IMG/VR virus record: IMGVR_UViG_3300031652_000008
Location: 1 to 47,922 of that record
Length of the DNA: 47,922 nucleotides
Direction: 5' to 3' (one strand)
Source of the DNA: a virus
Of the stretch, positions 24,784-32,378 are shown in pieces (within the stretch, counting starts at the first letter, position 1; the number at the start of each line of letters is the position of its first letter). The notes below the pieces were generated by a model. It was not told the origin of the DNA and did not search any database. It saw only the letters and a list, made by a program, of their open reading frames with translations. Made by a program: the position numbers and the translations under genes.

Positions 24784-25824
24784 TTACAATAAAATTCCGT
24801 ATCCGAAAATCGGCGTTTCAGGAGATGTACTCAGCGGCTGCATTGCAATAGCATAAGTAATCGTAAATTCATACGTTATGACATAATCCTGGCGCCCGCC
24901 GCCATCGGCAGTAGTATCGGCACACCCATCCACGGTAAACAAGTCATAAGTTACATCAGGGTACATCATACTTTGAAAAGTTCCCCACGTGCTATTCCCA
25001 GACTTTTTGCCGTCACGGTTTACTTTGTCATTCCAGAAAACAATTGCCACACCGCCATCTGGAATAAGATAGTGCATAGCTTCGTAGTACCCTGCTGGCA
25101 TAACCAAATTAGAATTCTGGACATTATACCCGCTAAACTGGTATGAGAAATTAGTAGAGTTGTTCGGGCCCTGGTTTGAAATATGTGCATAATCAGCCAA
25201 CCATGAAGTATTACAAACATCCCAAATCGGCGCTGAATAATTGTTCATTGCCATATCAGGGGTAGCAAAATTATAAAACCTGTTTTTGTTTGCCTGCATT
25301 ACATCGACCCTGAAATTTGCGGCGTTCCACGTATTAAAAGATCCCCCGGCACTAATAGCGTTTACCTGCGTGCGGTTTGCTTCAAGATAAGCATACAATA
25401 CAGCATCCAGTGAAGTATTAGGATTTAAAAACATTGACTTTTCAAGGTTCCAAAGTAAACTCTGTAATACCTCAGCGGCCTTGTATTCGTTGCCGTTGTG
25501 CTGTTTATATTGCAGTTTAATGGGGATGACAAGCTGGTTCCATGTTAATGCAACTTTTGAAGTCGCTCCGACTTCCCCGACTGGTGTACATGATTTATGT
25601 GTCGCTGGAGTATAATCAGCATTTTGAAAATACATTATTGAAGTCGGACGTGTTTCCGATTCACGTAAATTCGCTAGGTCTCCAACTGGTATCCATTTTC
25701 TCCCTGAATCAAAAACGGGTTTAATTTTAGTAATCTCCGGCCGCATTTCAAATTTCTTATTTGCAGCATCAGAAAGTTTGCGCCTTGCTTCCTGCAAGAC
25801 TGTAAGTGCATAAGTATCAGCCAT
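24784..25824 (-). CDS. Major capsid protein (probable)
   Basis: This 346-residue protein lies between a scaffold-like gene and a partial terminator, the usual place of the most abundant head protein. It begins MADTYALTVLQEARRKLSDA and includes a region rich in Asn, Tyr and Trp with strand-rich spacing (WNQLVIPIKLQYKQHNGNEY). The HK97 fold cannot be shown by eye. The call rests mainly on size, order (portal, scaffold, capsid) and terminator position. Confidence 0.75.
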   Translation of the reverse strand: MADTYALTVLQEARRKLSDAANKKFEMRPEITKIKPVFDSGRKWIPVGDLANLRESETRPTSIMYFQNADYTPATHKSCTPVGEVGATSKVALTWNQLVIPIKLQYKQHNGNEYKAAEVLQSLLWNLEKSMFLNPNTSLDAVLYAYLEANRTQVNAISAGGSFNTWNAANFRVDVMQANKNRFYNFATPDMAMNNYSAPIWDVCNTSWLADYAHISNQGPNNSTNFSYQFSGYNVQNSNLVMPAGYYEAMHYLIPDGGVAIVFWNDKVNRDGKKSGNSTWGTFQSMMYPDVTYDLFTVDGCADTTADGGGRQDYVITYEFTITYAIAMQPLSTSPETPIFGYGILL

Positions 25825-25829
25825 TTTTA

Positions 25830-26726
25830 TTAATTTTTCGCTTTTTTGTATTCATGATACAAGGCATCGGCCTCAGCGGTTAAAGGTTTTATACCTTTCT
25901 TTTTACAGAGATCCTCAAAACTGACATCGCTGTCAATATCTGAAAAATCTGTAACGCTCTTGCCCCTGCCTTTACGTGTGTCAATGTTCGGGAACCATTC
26001 AGTGACAAAATCAGTAATTTTTGAAGTAACTGAAATTGGATTCTGTAATGGGTCTTTTAATACTTTCCCTTCTTTCTTTACGACCGGCTTTTCATCTACG
26101 AAATCAATTTCAAACAAATTTTTAAACATCGTAACGGCCTTTTCACGTTCACGTCCCTGGTAAGCGATTTTTTCATCGCTTGTCTTATAAATCTCCGGAA
26201 CGGTAAATGTTACGCCCGAAAATTCTTTGTTTATCAAATCCTGAATCTTATGAGATTTGAATTTCTGTTTGAATTCTTTTTCTACCTGTTCACGCTCTTT
26301 TTTCAAGTTCTCAATAGAAGTCTGTAAGGCTGTTTTTTCTTCATTGAAAACTTTTTGTAAAGATTGGACTTTTTCATCCTGCGAACCTTCCAATAATCTT
26401 ACTTTATCTGATAATTTACCGGTCTTTGCTTCAAGTATTTTTTCAATAACTTTTCCCAAATCCCTTTTATCTTCAAAAGTAACATCCGGAAACATACTAG
26501 CGGCTTTTTTTATTATCATGTCCGCCCCGGCTGTCTTCCCCTCATCGTACTTGTCCTTTTCAATGTCTTTTGTCAGATTTGCACGGATAGTACTCAATTC
26601 ATCATCATCAAGAAAATATTTTTTCCCGAATTCTAAAGTTTCGTTTTCGCTTTCCAGCGCTTTAACTAATTTTTCACTCTCCACTCCTAACTTGGCAGAG
26701 ATACTACTAATAAGATTTTTATTCAT
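25830..26726 (-). CDS. Scaffold-like coiled-coil protein
   Basis: This 298-residue protein has a hydrophilic, coiled-coil middle (about residues 85-165, EKVQSLQKVFNEEKTALQTS and continuing) and acidic ends. It lies directly upstream of the capsid gene, as capsid scaffolds do. No protease motif was seen. The C-terminal ~80 residues are more ordered and may bind capsid protein. Confidence 0.65.
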   Translation of the reverse strand: MNKNLISSISAKLGVESEKLVKALESENETLEFGKKYFLDDDELSTIRANLTKDIEKDKYDEGKTAGADMIIKKAASMFPDVTFEDKRDLGKVIEKILEAKTGKLSDKVRLLEGSQDEKVQSLQKVFNEEKTALQTSIENLKKEREQVEKEFKQKFKSHKIQDLINKEFSGVTFTVPEIYKTSDEKIAYQGREREKAVTMFKNLFEIDFVDEKPVVKKEGKVLKDPLQNPISVTSKITDFVTEWFPNIDTRKGRGKSVTDFSDIDSDVSFEDLCKKKGIKPLTAEADALYHEYKKAKN

Positions 26727-27138
26727 TTTCTTTTTGTTTTAAGAGTTTTTTTGCTTCGTTTGATATTGTTTTTCTTGAATCTTCTGCGAATGCCTGCAAC
26801 TGTTCAGGTGTAAACATGTCGATATTCTCCCGGAACCTGGACACCGTATAAGTGTAAGTATCAAATAATGATTCTTCAATCTCTGCTTCTTTGACCGGTT
26901 TTGTTTCTTCAAATACCGGTTCAATTACCTTTACTTCTACTTTTTCTACCTGTGGTTTTGCGGGTTTTATTACTTTTATTGGAATTTCTTCAACTTCATT
27001 ATGAGTAATTGCCGGGCGCGGCTCAGATACACGTTTTATGATTTCCAGCCCCGGATCCCAGCTTCTTTTCGCTACGCGGGCCAAATTTTCTTCCATTGGA
27101 ATTTTTCGGCCATCGGATAATTTAACTAATACTTGCAT
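26719..27138 (-). CDS. Hypothetical protein between portal and scaffold, 139 residues
   Basis: The first 30 residues (MQVLVKLSDGRKIPMEENLA) form a small beta element, followed by a Pro/Lys/Glu/Val-rich, probably disordered linker (residues ~45-85) and an acidic helical tail. It overlaps both neighbours. It may be a head assembly accessory protein. No family was recognised. Confidence 0.6.
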   Translation of the reverse strand: MQVLVKLSDGRKIPMEENLARVAKRSWDPGLEIIKRVSEPRPAITHNEVEEIPIKVIKPAKPQVEKVEVKVIEPVFEETKPVKEAEIEESLFDTYTYTVSRFRENIDMFTPEQLQAFAEDSRKTISNEAKKLLKQKENE

Positions 27139-28840
27139 CGTTTATCGGTTTTAATTCGTTATTAGCATATTCATTAAATTTGTTTTGTATTTCTTCAACT
27201 TCCGCTATATATATTGGTTTTACTTCTGTCTCGAATCTATAAACATATTTATCAAGGTTTTTCTTGATTTGAAATTCCCCCGGCAATGGATTAAGCCCGG
27301 CCATCTCTATAAGGTCATAATGTGCATACGGATCGACTAAAAAAAGTTTTTGTTGCTTTGCCAGTTCGCGCGGGTTGTCCTGAAATTCACTCATCAGATA
27401 ATCCATCCATGCTTTGTTTAGGACATAAATACTTGCCTTTTTTTCTTTGAGTTTTATGTATTCGTCCAATAGTTCAATACTTGTTTTGAGATTGTATTTC
27501 GTTCCATAGGTAATAACCGAACCATGATATTTTACACCCAGGTAAAAATCACCAAGCAAATCGGTAAAAAACTGCTCAATCATTTGGCCGTTTCTGCTTA
27601 TCTCTTTTAGCTTGTCTTTTTCCGGCTCCTTTCGTACAGATACCTCAAAAGCTGTAGTATTTTTTGATTTTTCTTTATCAACACCGGAAATACTGCCCCA
27701 AATGGCAGAATAAATCTTATCCTCTCCGACCATTAAATCTTCTTCAAGTATCCGATGGACTTCTACTGGTGGCGTACCGTAACCAAATGGGGGGATCGGA
27801 ATCTTAACATTTGGATCAGAAACTTCCGGAATAATAGTTATATCTGATAAGTTTCTTTCTTTTGCGATCCCTGTACCTTGACAAGACGGGCAAATAATAT
27901 ACCCGCTTTCAGCATTGTCGGTTTGTATCCTGCCCTGCCCCTGGCAGTCATCACAAGCGTGTTGAAACTCATAGGTTCTGACAATTCCGACTTTAGTTTT
28001 ATAAATTCTGAACAGCGAATGGTCAAACAAATATTCATCCGCCAAAGTCATTGCCTCCCAGATATAAGAAGTTTTACACCCGTCTACCTTCACATCATCG
28101 TTATCAGAAATTATACACCCAGGGACTTTACCGAAATAATTCACAAAACTTACCGGTTCACCTTCGTTATATTCAACGATTTCAAAATCCTCTGGTTTAT
28201 TCCCTCCCTTTTTGCGTTTTACAATAATATCCCGTTGATCATCAATAACACGGTAAAACTCAGCATCGTTTTCTTTTATATCGTTATATTCAAAAATAAT
28301 GTATTCAATCGTAATGATGTTTTTATAGGCAATCGATTTTATAGAGTTTACAGGATAGTAGTTTATTTCTGTTTCACCAAGTTTGTTCAGTTCGAGAAGT
28401 AATATTCCGAAAGGGTCTAGATTTAGTTTTTTTCTCCAGACGGTATCCATGAATTTCTGGAGCGAATAACCCGTACTTGATTTAATTTTTTGTTTAAACA
28501 GTTCTTTGTCGTTATCATTTTCAATATCGTAAATCCGCGATCCGCCTTGCGCTGAAAAGATTTTATCAAGTGGTTTCAAAGTAGTGGCAAATATCCGAAC
28601 GGTTGCTTCATTTGCCAGCTTTCTCCGAAGTTCTAATGCTTTTTCATTTTCAACGCCGTCAATTTTTTGCAAAAACTTTTTTAATCCTATGCCTGCAACA
28701 TGAAGCTCATGTTTTTCTTTTAGCTTTACGCCCCGTTCCAATTGAACGGCATTATCCGGATTAAGAATCTTTTCAGCTATTTCGGCAATTGAAGAAAATA
28801 TCATTATAATAATGATAATATATATAATTTTCGTATTCAT
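27122..28840 (-). CDS. Portal protein with DnaJ-like zinc insert
   Basis: This protein of up to 572 residues forms the dodecameric DNA gate of the head. The call comes from size, place after the late promoter and before scaffold and capsid, and long mixed alpha/beta core (for example KFMDTVWRKKLNLDPFGILL). Residues 296-324 carry CDDCQGQG and CPSCQGTG, a paired CxxCxGxG unit of the DnaJ zinc-binding type inserted in the body. The start may be the Met at 28804 (MIFSSIAEIAEKILN), since the first 12 residues are a hydrophobic run of isoleucines and the promoter leaves only ~10 bases before 28840. Confidence 0.75.
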   Translation of the reverse strand: MNTKIIYIIIIIMIFSSIAEIAEKILNPDNAVQLERGVKLKEKHELHVAGIGLKKFLQKIDGVENEKALELRRKLANEATVRIFATTLKPLDKIFSAQGGSRIYDIENDNDKELFKQKIKSSTGYSLQKFMDTVWRKKLNLDPFGILLLELNKLGETEINYYPVNSIKSIAYKNIITIEYIIFEYNDIKENDAEFYRVIDDQRDIIVKRKKGGNKPEDFEIVEYNEGEPVSFVNYFGKVPGCIISDNDDVKVDGCKTSYIWEAMTLADEYLFDHSLFRIYKTKVGIVRTYEFQHACDDCQGQGRIQTDNAESGYIICPSCQGTGIAKERNLSDITIIPEVSDPNVKIPIPPFGYGTPPVEVHRILEEDLMVGEDKIYSAIWGSISGVDKEKSKNTTAFEVSVRKEPEKDKLKEISRNGQMIEQFFTDLLGDFYLGVKYHGSVITYGTKYNLKTSIELLDEYIKLKEKKASIYVLNKAWMDYLMSEFQDNPRELAKQQKLFLVDPYAHYDLIEMAGLNPLPGEFQIKKNLDKYVYRFETEVKPIYIAEVEEIQNKFNEYANNELKPINDASIS

Positions 28841-28857
28841 GGCATGCCATAACTGAA

Positions 28858-28889
28858 CAAAGATAATTTAGTTTTTTGACAAATGCAAA
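28858..28889 (-). promoter_or_regulatory. Late promoter, near-perfect Bacteroidota consensus
   Basis: Minus strand: TTTG at 28889-28886, exactly 20 bases, then TATCTTTG at 28865-28858, which matches TAnnTTTG fully. Transcription would begin near 28850, just ahead of the portal gene and after the terminator of the TIGR-Tas unit. This should drive the whole structural operon. Confidence 0.8.
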
Positions 28890-28931
28890 TTATTTTTATT
28901 TAGACTAAATTTAGATAAGAAAATTTGACAT

Positions 28932-28957
28932 GAAAAAAGCCCGGACAAACCGGACTT
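28932..28957 (-). terminator. Terminator of the TIGR-Tas transcription unit
   Basis: On the minus strand AAGTCCGG pairs with CCGGGCTT (8 bp, one G-U) around the loop TTTGT, followed by six T. It lies after the downstream array and before the late promoter. The loop and part of the stem (GGTTTGTC) recur in the terL terminator at 30361-30390. Confidence 0.88.
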
Positions 28958-28974
28958 AATCATTAGGCGGTGGT

Positions 28975-29073
28975 GATTATCTTACAACGTCTGATTCACT
29001 TTTCCGCGATGGTTATCTTGACCTCATTGATTCATTTAGCCATTTTAGTTATCTTGGTTGCGATGATTCACTT
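28975..29073 (-). repeat. TIGR-like array 2 (downstream of tas)
   Basis: Six 9-base repeats start exactly 18 bases apart at 28975, 28993, 29011, 29029, 29047 and 29065. On the minus strand they alternate between type A (AAGTGAATC or AAATGAATC) and type B (AAGATAACC, AAGATAACT or AAGATAATC). Between them lie five 9-base spacers (minus strand, in transcript order): ATCGCAACC, AAAATGGCT, AATGAGGTC, ATCGCGGAA, AGACGTTGT. A-spacer-B-spacer makes a 36-base unit, as reported for TIGR guide RNAs. The spacers are mixed in base composition, unlike the AT-rich ones of array 1. The array follows the tas stop codon by ~30 bases and precedes a terminator. Confidence 0.88.
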
Positions 29074-29102
29074 AAGTTTTTAGTATATATTGCAAGTGAT
29101 GA

Positions 29103-30044
29103 TTAAAATTTCCATCCCCTTTCTTTTGGTGTGACAATCCCGGTATGACCGAGTTTTGCCTCAGGATATAAACAAGGTGTTTCTAATCCTTCCAAAGTTC
29201 TCCATACATACCACAAATCTGCAAGAAAATGCTTTATCATTTTTCGCATTGCGGCAAAATGCCTGTGATTAGGTTTAGTATCTTTCCACATACATTCAAT
29301 CAATTTACCTTGCGTGTTATTTGATTTTGTCATTTTCTCACTTACTGAATAATCCTGTTTGGCCCGGTTGTAAACCTCTGAATAAATGTTTTTATGTTTG
29401 ATGAAACTTCCTGCCATTGAAAATAAAACAGTCCTTAATGTTTTATTACCACCTCCCGAAACGCCTTTTTCATACCTCTTATGGCTTGGTTTATCGTATC
29501 CGCAATAGGCCCAAATACTAGAAGCGTACCGAGCTTTTTCAATTTCCAGATAAACCAACAAATAAGCTACTGAAATTTTCCCGACTGCCTTAATTTGCAG
29601 CGCCTTTTGTGCTATTTCCGGAGCGCCTTTTGATAAGTGTTTTTCAATCCGCTTATCAATCTTGTATAACTGCTTTTTCAATGCCGTAATACTTTCCAGT
29701 AAAAAATTCAATGTTTCTTCATCCATATCATCAGTGCGGCGTTTCATTGCCTTTATCCGGTTTTCGGCTCCAAGTTTCTGTTTCATAATCTGCTCCCTGG
29801 CATCAATTAATATTTTTAAGTTTTTATGCCAGTCATCCCTGTTTCGTAACGTTCCATGCCGTTTCATGTGCTCAACAGGATCGACAATACGGGTGTTTTT
29901 GTCAACGTAAATACCACCGTTTGCTTTTGGATTAATTCTGTCAGTATCAACTAATGACATTTCACCAGCTAATACTTTTCCAGATAATGCACATCTACCG
30001 TTTTGCTTTCTGGAAATCCTTTGTTTTAATTCTTTTTTTGCCAT
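29103..30044 (-). CDS. tasH: TasH-like RNA-guided DNA-binding protein (HNH + Nop/IS110-type domain)
   Basis: The 313-residue protein has an N-terminal HNH-like module (residues ~12-63: QNGRCALSGK, LVDTDRINPKANGG, YVDKNTRIVDPVEHMKRHG). A helical coiled stretch spans ~65-155, and a C-terminal domain (~155-300) resembles the Transposase_20 part of IS110 transposases and the Nop domain (KAVGKISVAYLLVYLEIEKA, then YCGYDKPSHKRYEKGVSGGG and TLRTVLFSMAGSFIKHK). There is no IS110 RuvC-like DEDD domain. Tandem 9+9 arrays lie on both sides. This combination is that of the TIGR-associated (Tas) proteins of the HNH class. The usual DH of the HNH core reads D35-R36, so the general-base His may be missing. 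Alternatives are an isolated IS110 derivative or a decayed homing protein, both less likely given the arrays. Confidence 0.85.
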   Translation of the reverse strand: MAKKELKQRISRKQNGRCALSGKVLAGEMSLVDTDRINPKANGGIYVDKNTRIVDPVEHMKRHGTLRNRDDWHKNLKILIDAREQIMKQKLGAENRIKAMKRRTDDMDEETLNFLLESITALKKQLYKIDKRIEKHLSKGAPEIAQKALQIKAVGKISVAYLLVYLEIEKARYASSIWAYCGYDKPSHKRYEKGVSGGGNKTLRTVLFSMAGSFIKHKNIYSEVYNRAKQDYSVSEKMTKSNNTQGKLIECMWKDTKPNHRHFAAMRKMIKHFLADLWYVWRTLEGLETPCLYPEAKLGHTGIVTPKERGWKF

Positions 30045-30071
30045 TTTGTACGATTTTAAATTTAACTTAAT

Positions 30072-30221
30072 GATTCACTTTATAGATATGGTTATCTTTT
30101 CCATACTGATTCATTTTTTGTTTTGGGTTATCTTTTTATATATGATTCACTTAATTTTTGTGATTATCTTAAGCAATTTGATTAACTTTAATTTTATGGT
30201 TATCTTTCAGCTTCTGATTCA
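30072..30221 (-). repeat. TIGR-like array 1 (upstream of tas)
   Basis: Nine 9-base repeats begin every 18 bases from 30072 to 30216 (the last is truncated to six bases). On the minus strand type A (AAGTGAATC, AAATGAATC, AAGTTAATC) alternates with type B (AAGATAACC, AAGATAATC). The eight 9-base spacers in transcript order are AGAAGCTGA, ATAAAATTA, AAATTGCTT, ACAAAAATT, ATATATAAA, CAAAACAAA, AGTATGGAA, ATATCTATA. The periodicity is exact, with no indels over 150 bases. The array ends 27 bases before the tas start codon and is preceded by an attenuator-like hairpin. The plus-strand reading frame through it is only an effect of the 18-base period. Confidence 0.9.
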
Positions 30222-30325
30222 AAAAAAGCCGCCTGGAAATCGCACAAACCAGACGGCAAAAACTAGAGAAATATCCTCCATAATGTGCGATTCTAACCTG
30301 CCTAAAAAAATCATGAAAAAACTTT
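30222..30325 (-). ncRNA. Leader RNA / attenuator of the TIGR-Tas unit
   Basis: Between the promoter and array 1, the minus strand has a terminator hairpin GCCGTCTGG/CCAGGCGGC (30257-30249 with 30236-30228) followed by seven T at 30227-30221. Its 12-base loop contains TGTGCGATT (30246-30238), exactly complementary to AATCGCACA at 30292-30284 upstream. The two pairings could form a pseudoknot or exclude each other, so the leader could either end transcription early, giving a ~100-base RNA, or allow readthrough into array and tas. Confidence 0.65.
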
Positions 30326-30331
30326 ACTCAA

Positions 30332-30363
30332 CGAAGATACAAAATAATTTTGACTTATGCAAA
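30332..30363 (-). promoter_or_regulatory. Promoter of the TIGR-Tas unit
   Basis: Minus strand: TTTG at 30363-30360, exactly 20 bases, TATCTTCG at 30339-30332 (one mismatch to TAnnTTTG). Its -33 element sits in the T-tract of the terL terminator. It gives the array-tas-array unit its own transcription, separate from the flanking late genes. Confidence 0.72.
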
Positions 30364-30390
30364 TAAAAACCCCCGGACAAACCAGGGGCC
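30361..30390 (-). terminator. Terminator after terL
   Basis: On the minus strand CCCCTGG pairs with CCGGGGG (one G-U) around TTTGT and is followed by TTTTTATTT. It ends the terminase transcript and overlaps the promoter of the TIGR-Tas unit. The ~50 bases between it and the terL stop contain nothing else recognised. Confidence 0.85.
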
Positions 30391-30441
30391 TTAGTATCAA
30401 CCTTAATTTATGAAAAAAATCCAGCTAAAAAGCTGAAAATA

Positions 30442-31713
30442 TCATTTTCCCGACATCAATAAAGTCGGCTTTCTTACATTATAAGACGCCCGCATGATAA
30501 ACACATCAAGCCAGTCTGGCGATCTTCCAATATTTTCCTTAATCTTTTCCTTCGGTAAAATCCTTAATTTATTGTCTTTTTCTGAATCATACGTTTTTAA
30601 TTGCTCCAACTCCTCAATAATCATTAATCTTTCCTTTTCCGGCATCTCGCATTCGATGTATATCTCATTCCTGTTTGCAATTTCGCTCAACTTATAACCG
30701 CATTCATCCTTGAAATGGTTATAATTTCTATTAGTCGGTACATGGTTTGCTACAAATCCCTGACATCTTAGATTATCTTTCACGCCTCCCCCGATACCGT
30801 CTTCATCAACTTTAATGTTAAACAAGGGGATGCCATATTTTTGCCTGAAATTCTCAATTGCTATTTGTTGTTTGACTGTCGATGAAATATCAAATATGAC
30901 GAAATCAATCAATACCCAGCCTGCCCAAACTGTTAATATTGCCCTGTTGCTTCCATACCTGGCAATATCAGATATAGAATAAATATTGCTTCCCCTTCTG
31001 ATATGCGTATTTGTGAATATTGCAAGTATGCTTTCATGTTTTATTAATTGTGTTTTGTCGAGTGTCCCCTCTGCCAGGTATAATGCTTTAAATTCTACCG
31101 GGTTTAAATCTTTTCGTGCCTGTTCAATTTCTTCTAATGATAATATTTTTGCTTTTACGGCATCATAAGCGGTAATCTTGAAATATTCATATTCTGAATT
31201 TTTTTCTTTTGCTTTCTCCCCTAGTAAATGTCCCCAGTTTGTCAGCCCTGTAAAATTACCTATTAGCTTACATTTTCCCCTTGTATAAGTTAATGTAGTC
31301 CTGAGTGCTATCCACGCATCATATTTGGCACGCGTGAATTCATCAAAGACCGCCGCGTAAACATCTTCTCCAAATAATGAATCTGGCTTGTCTGCCGACT
31401 TAAATCTAATTACTGTATTCCGTGGCGTGGTAATTATCAGTTTAGAATAGTTAATTTTATAAAATGGATTCTTTTGCACTTTTATTACAAGCCGCTTAAA
31501 TGCTATTTCTGATTGATCGAAAATCGGAGCTACCCACCAAAAATTGGAACCTTCAGGATAATCTAAATCATGAGCTTCTTTAAAAAGCCACCAAAGATGG
31601 CAAAATGTTTTTCCTGATTTTGTTGAGGCTTCTGTAACTGTAAATCTTTTCGAGCACGATAATATCTTTTCCTGGTAATCAGCTAGAGTAGGTTGTTTAA
31701 TCTCAAATTTCAT
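30442..31713 (-). CDS. terL: Terminase large subunit
   Basis: The 423-residue ATPase-nuclease packages DNA into the prohead. The Walker A-like motif TEASTKSGKT lies at residues ~27-36, Walker B AVFDEF at ~121-126. The C-terminal RuvC-like nuclease is suggested by SDIARYGSNRAILTVW (~247-262), VDEDGIGGGVKDNL (~303-316) and SPDWLDVFIMRA near the end, which supply acidic residues. It overlaps terS by ATGA. All catalytic motifs are in place. Confidence 0.93.
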   Translation of the reverse strand: MKFEIKQPTLADYQEKILSCSKRFTVTEASTKSGKTFCHLWWLFKEAHDLDYPEGSNFWWVAPIFDQSEIAFKRLVIKVQKNPFYKINYSKLIITTPRNTVIRFKSADKPDSLFGEDVYAAVFDEFTRAKYDAWIALRTTLTYTRGKCKLIGNFTGLTNWGHLLGEKAKEKNSEYEYFKITAYDAVKAKILSLEEIEQARKDLNPVEFKALYLAEGTLDKTQLIKHESILAIFTNTHIRRGSNIYSISDIARYGSNRAILTVWAGWVLIDFVIFDISSTVKQQIAIENFRQKYGIPLFNIKVDEDGIGGGVKDNLRCQGFVANHVPTNRNYNHFKDECGYKLSEIANRNEIYIECEMPEKERLMIIEELEQLKTYDSEKDNKLRILPKEKIKENIGRSPDWLDVFIMRASYNVRKPTLLMSGK

Positions 31714-32264
31714 TTTGTGAAATCAATATCAATGTTGCCGGAATGCTCTAACTTATCTGGGGCGTTATAACCCATCATTTTGTTAATTTGTTCTATCGCG
31801 CTTAATTTTGAATAAAGTTTTATTTTAATAAACTTTATATCAATTGAGTTATATTCTTTTTCTAATTTATCATATTCTTTCTTAACTTCTGTTTTGGTTT
31901 CAATGCTCTCAATACATTGTTTTTCTTTATCTGTCAATTGTTCAAATTCTTTCAATTCTATCCATGTATTATGCAAATGTGCGATATTTGAATAAGCAAT
32001 TTTTATCAATTCATTTAATTGTCTTGTTTTAGATATTTTACATTCCTTTTCATAATCATCCTTTATGTAATCTATATATTCCTGAATATGAAGTTTTGAT
32101 AAGTTCTGTGTAGCTATCTCACAGCAAGTTTTATGACTATATCCGGCTTTTCTTGCTGCCCTTGCTCCGTTCCAATCAATAATATACTCATGACAAAAAT
32201 TCTTTTCTTTGTTTGTTAATTTTTTCTTAAGCTCCTTTAAAGTATATTTTATTTCATCATTCAT
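31710..32264 (-). CDS. terS: Terminase small subunit
   Basis: This 184-residue protein recognises phage DNA and loads TerL. The N-terminal Terminase_2 DNA-binding region is seen (LTNKEKNFCHEYIIDWNGAR, then AARKAGYSHKTCCEIATQN), followed by a helical oligomerisation part and a C-terminal tail ending HSGNIDIDFTK, typical of TerS proteins. The promoter at 32335-32366 lies upstream. Confidence 0.9.
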   Translation of the reverse strand: MNDEIKYTLKELKKKLTNKEKNFCHEYIIDWNGARAARKAGYSHKTCCEIATQNLSKLHIQEYIDYIKDDYEKECKISKTRQLNELIKIAYSNIAHLHNTWIELKEFEQLTDKEKQCIESIETKTEVKKEYDKLEKEYNSIDIKFIKIKLYSKLSAIEQINKMMGYNAPDKLEHSGNIDIDFTK

Positions 32265-32334
32265 ATATCTTCTTTCTTGTGATTCAATATTATCAATCCT
32301 TTATAAAAAGCCATCTAATGAAGTTGCCATACTA

Positions 32335-32366
32335 CAAATTTACTATTTATTTACTTAATTAACAAA
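32335..32366 (-). promoter_or_regulatory. Promoter of the terminase operon
   Basis: Minus strand: TTTG at 32366-32363, exactly 20 bases, TAAATTTG at 32342-32335 (perfect TAnnTTTG). It lies in the ~115-base gap upstream of terS and gives a leader of ~65 bases. Confidence 0.8.
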
Positions 32367-32378
32367 CTTTGCTGATTA

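Noticed and set aside
25830-26726. Capsid maturation protease
   Set aside because: The gene upstream of the capsid gene is coiled-coil rich and has no Ser/His/Asp protease pattern, so scaffold is the better call.
29103-30044. Insertion sequence of the IS110 family
   Set aside because: The C-terminal part resembles Transposase_20, but the RuvC-like DEDD domain is missing, the N-terminus is HNH-like, and exact 9+9 arrays flank the gene. This fits a Tas protein better than a transposase.
28975-30221. CRISPR array
   Set aside because: Repeats and spacers are only 9 bases each and two repeat types alternate. No Cas genes are present. CRISPR repeats and spacers are about 25-40 bases long.
30046-30366. 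Plus-strand reading frame of 106 codons across array 1
   Set aside because: It is open only because the 18-base period keeps one frame free of stops. Its translation repeats IHF/VIF-type triplets from the repeats and it starts with TTG. The promoter and terminator are on the minus strand.
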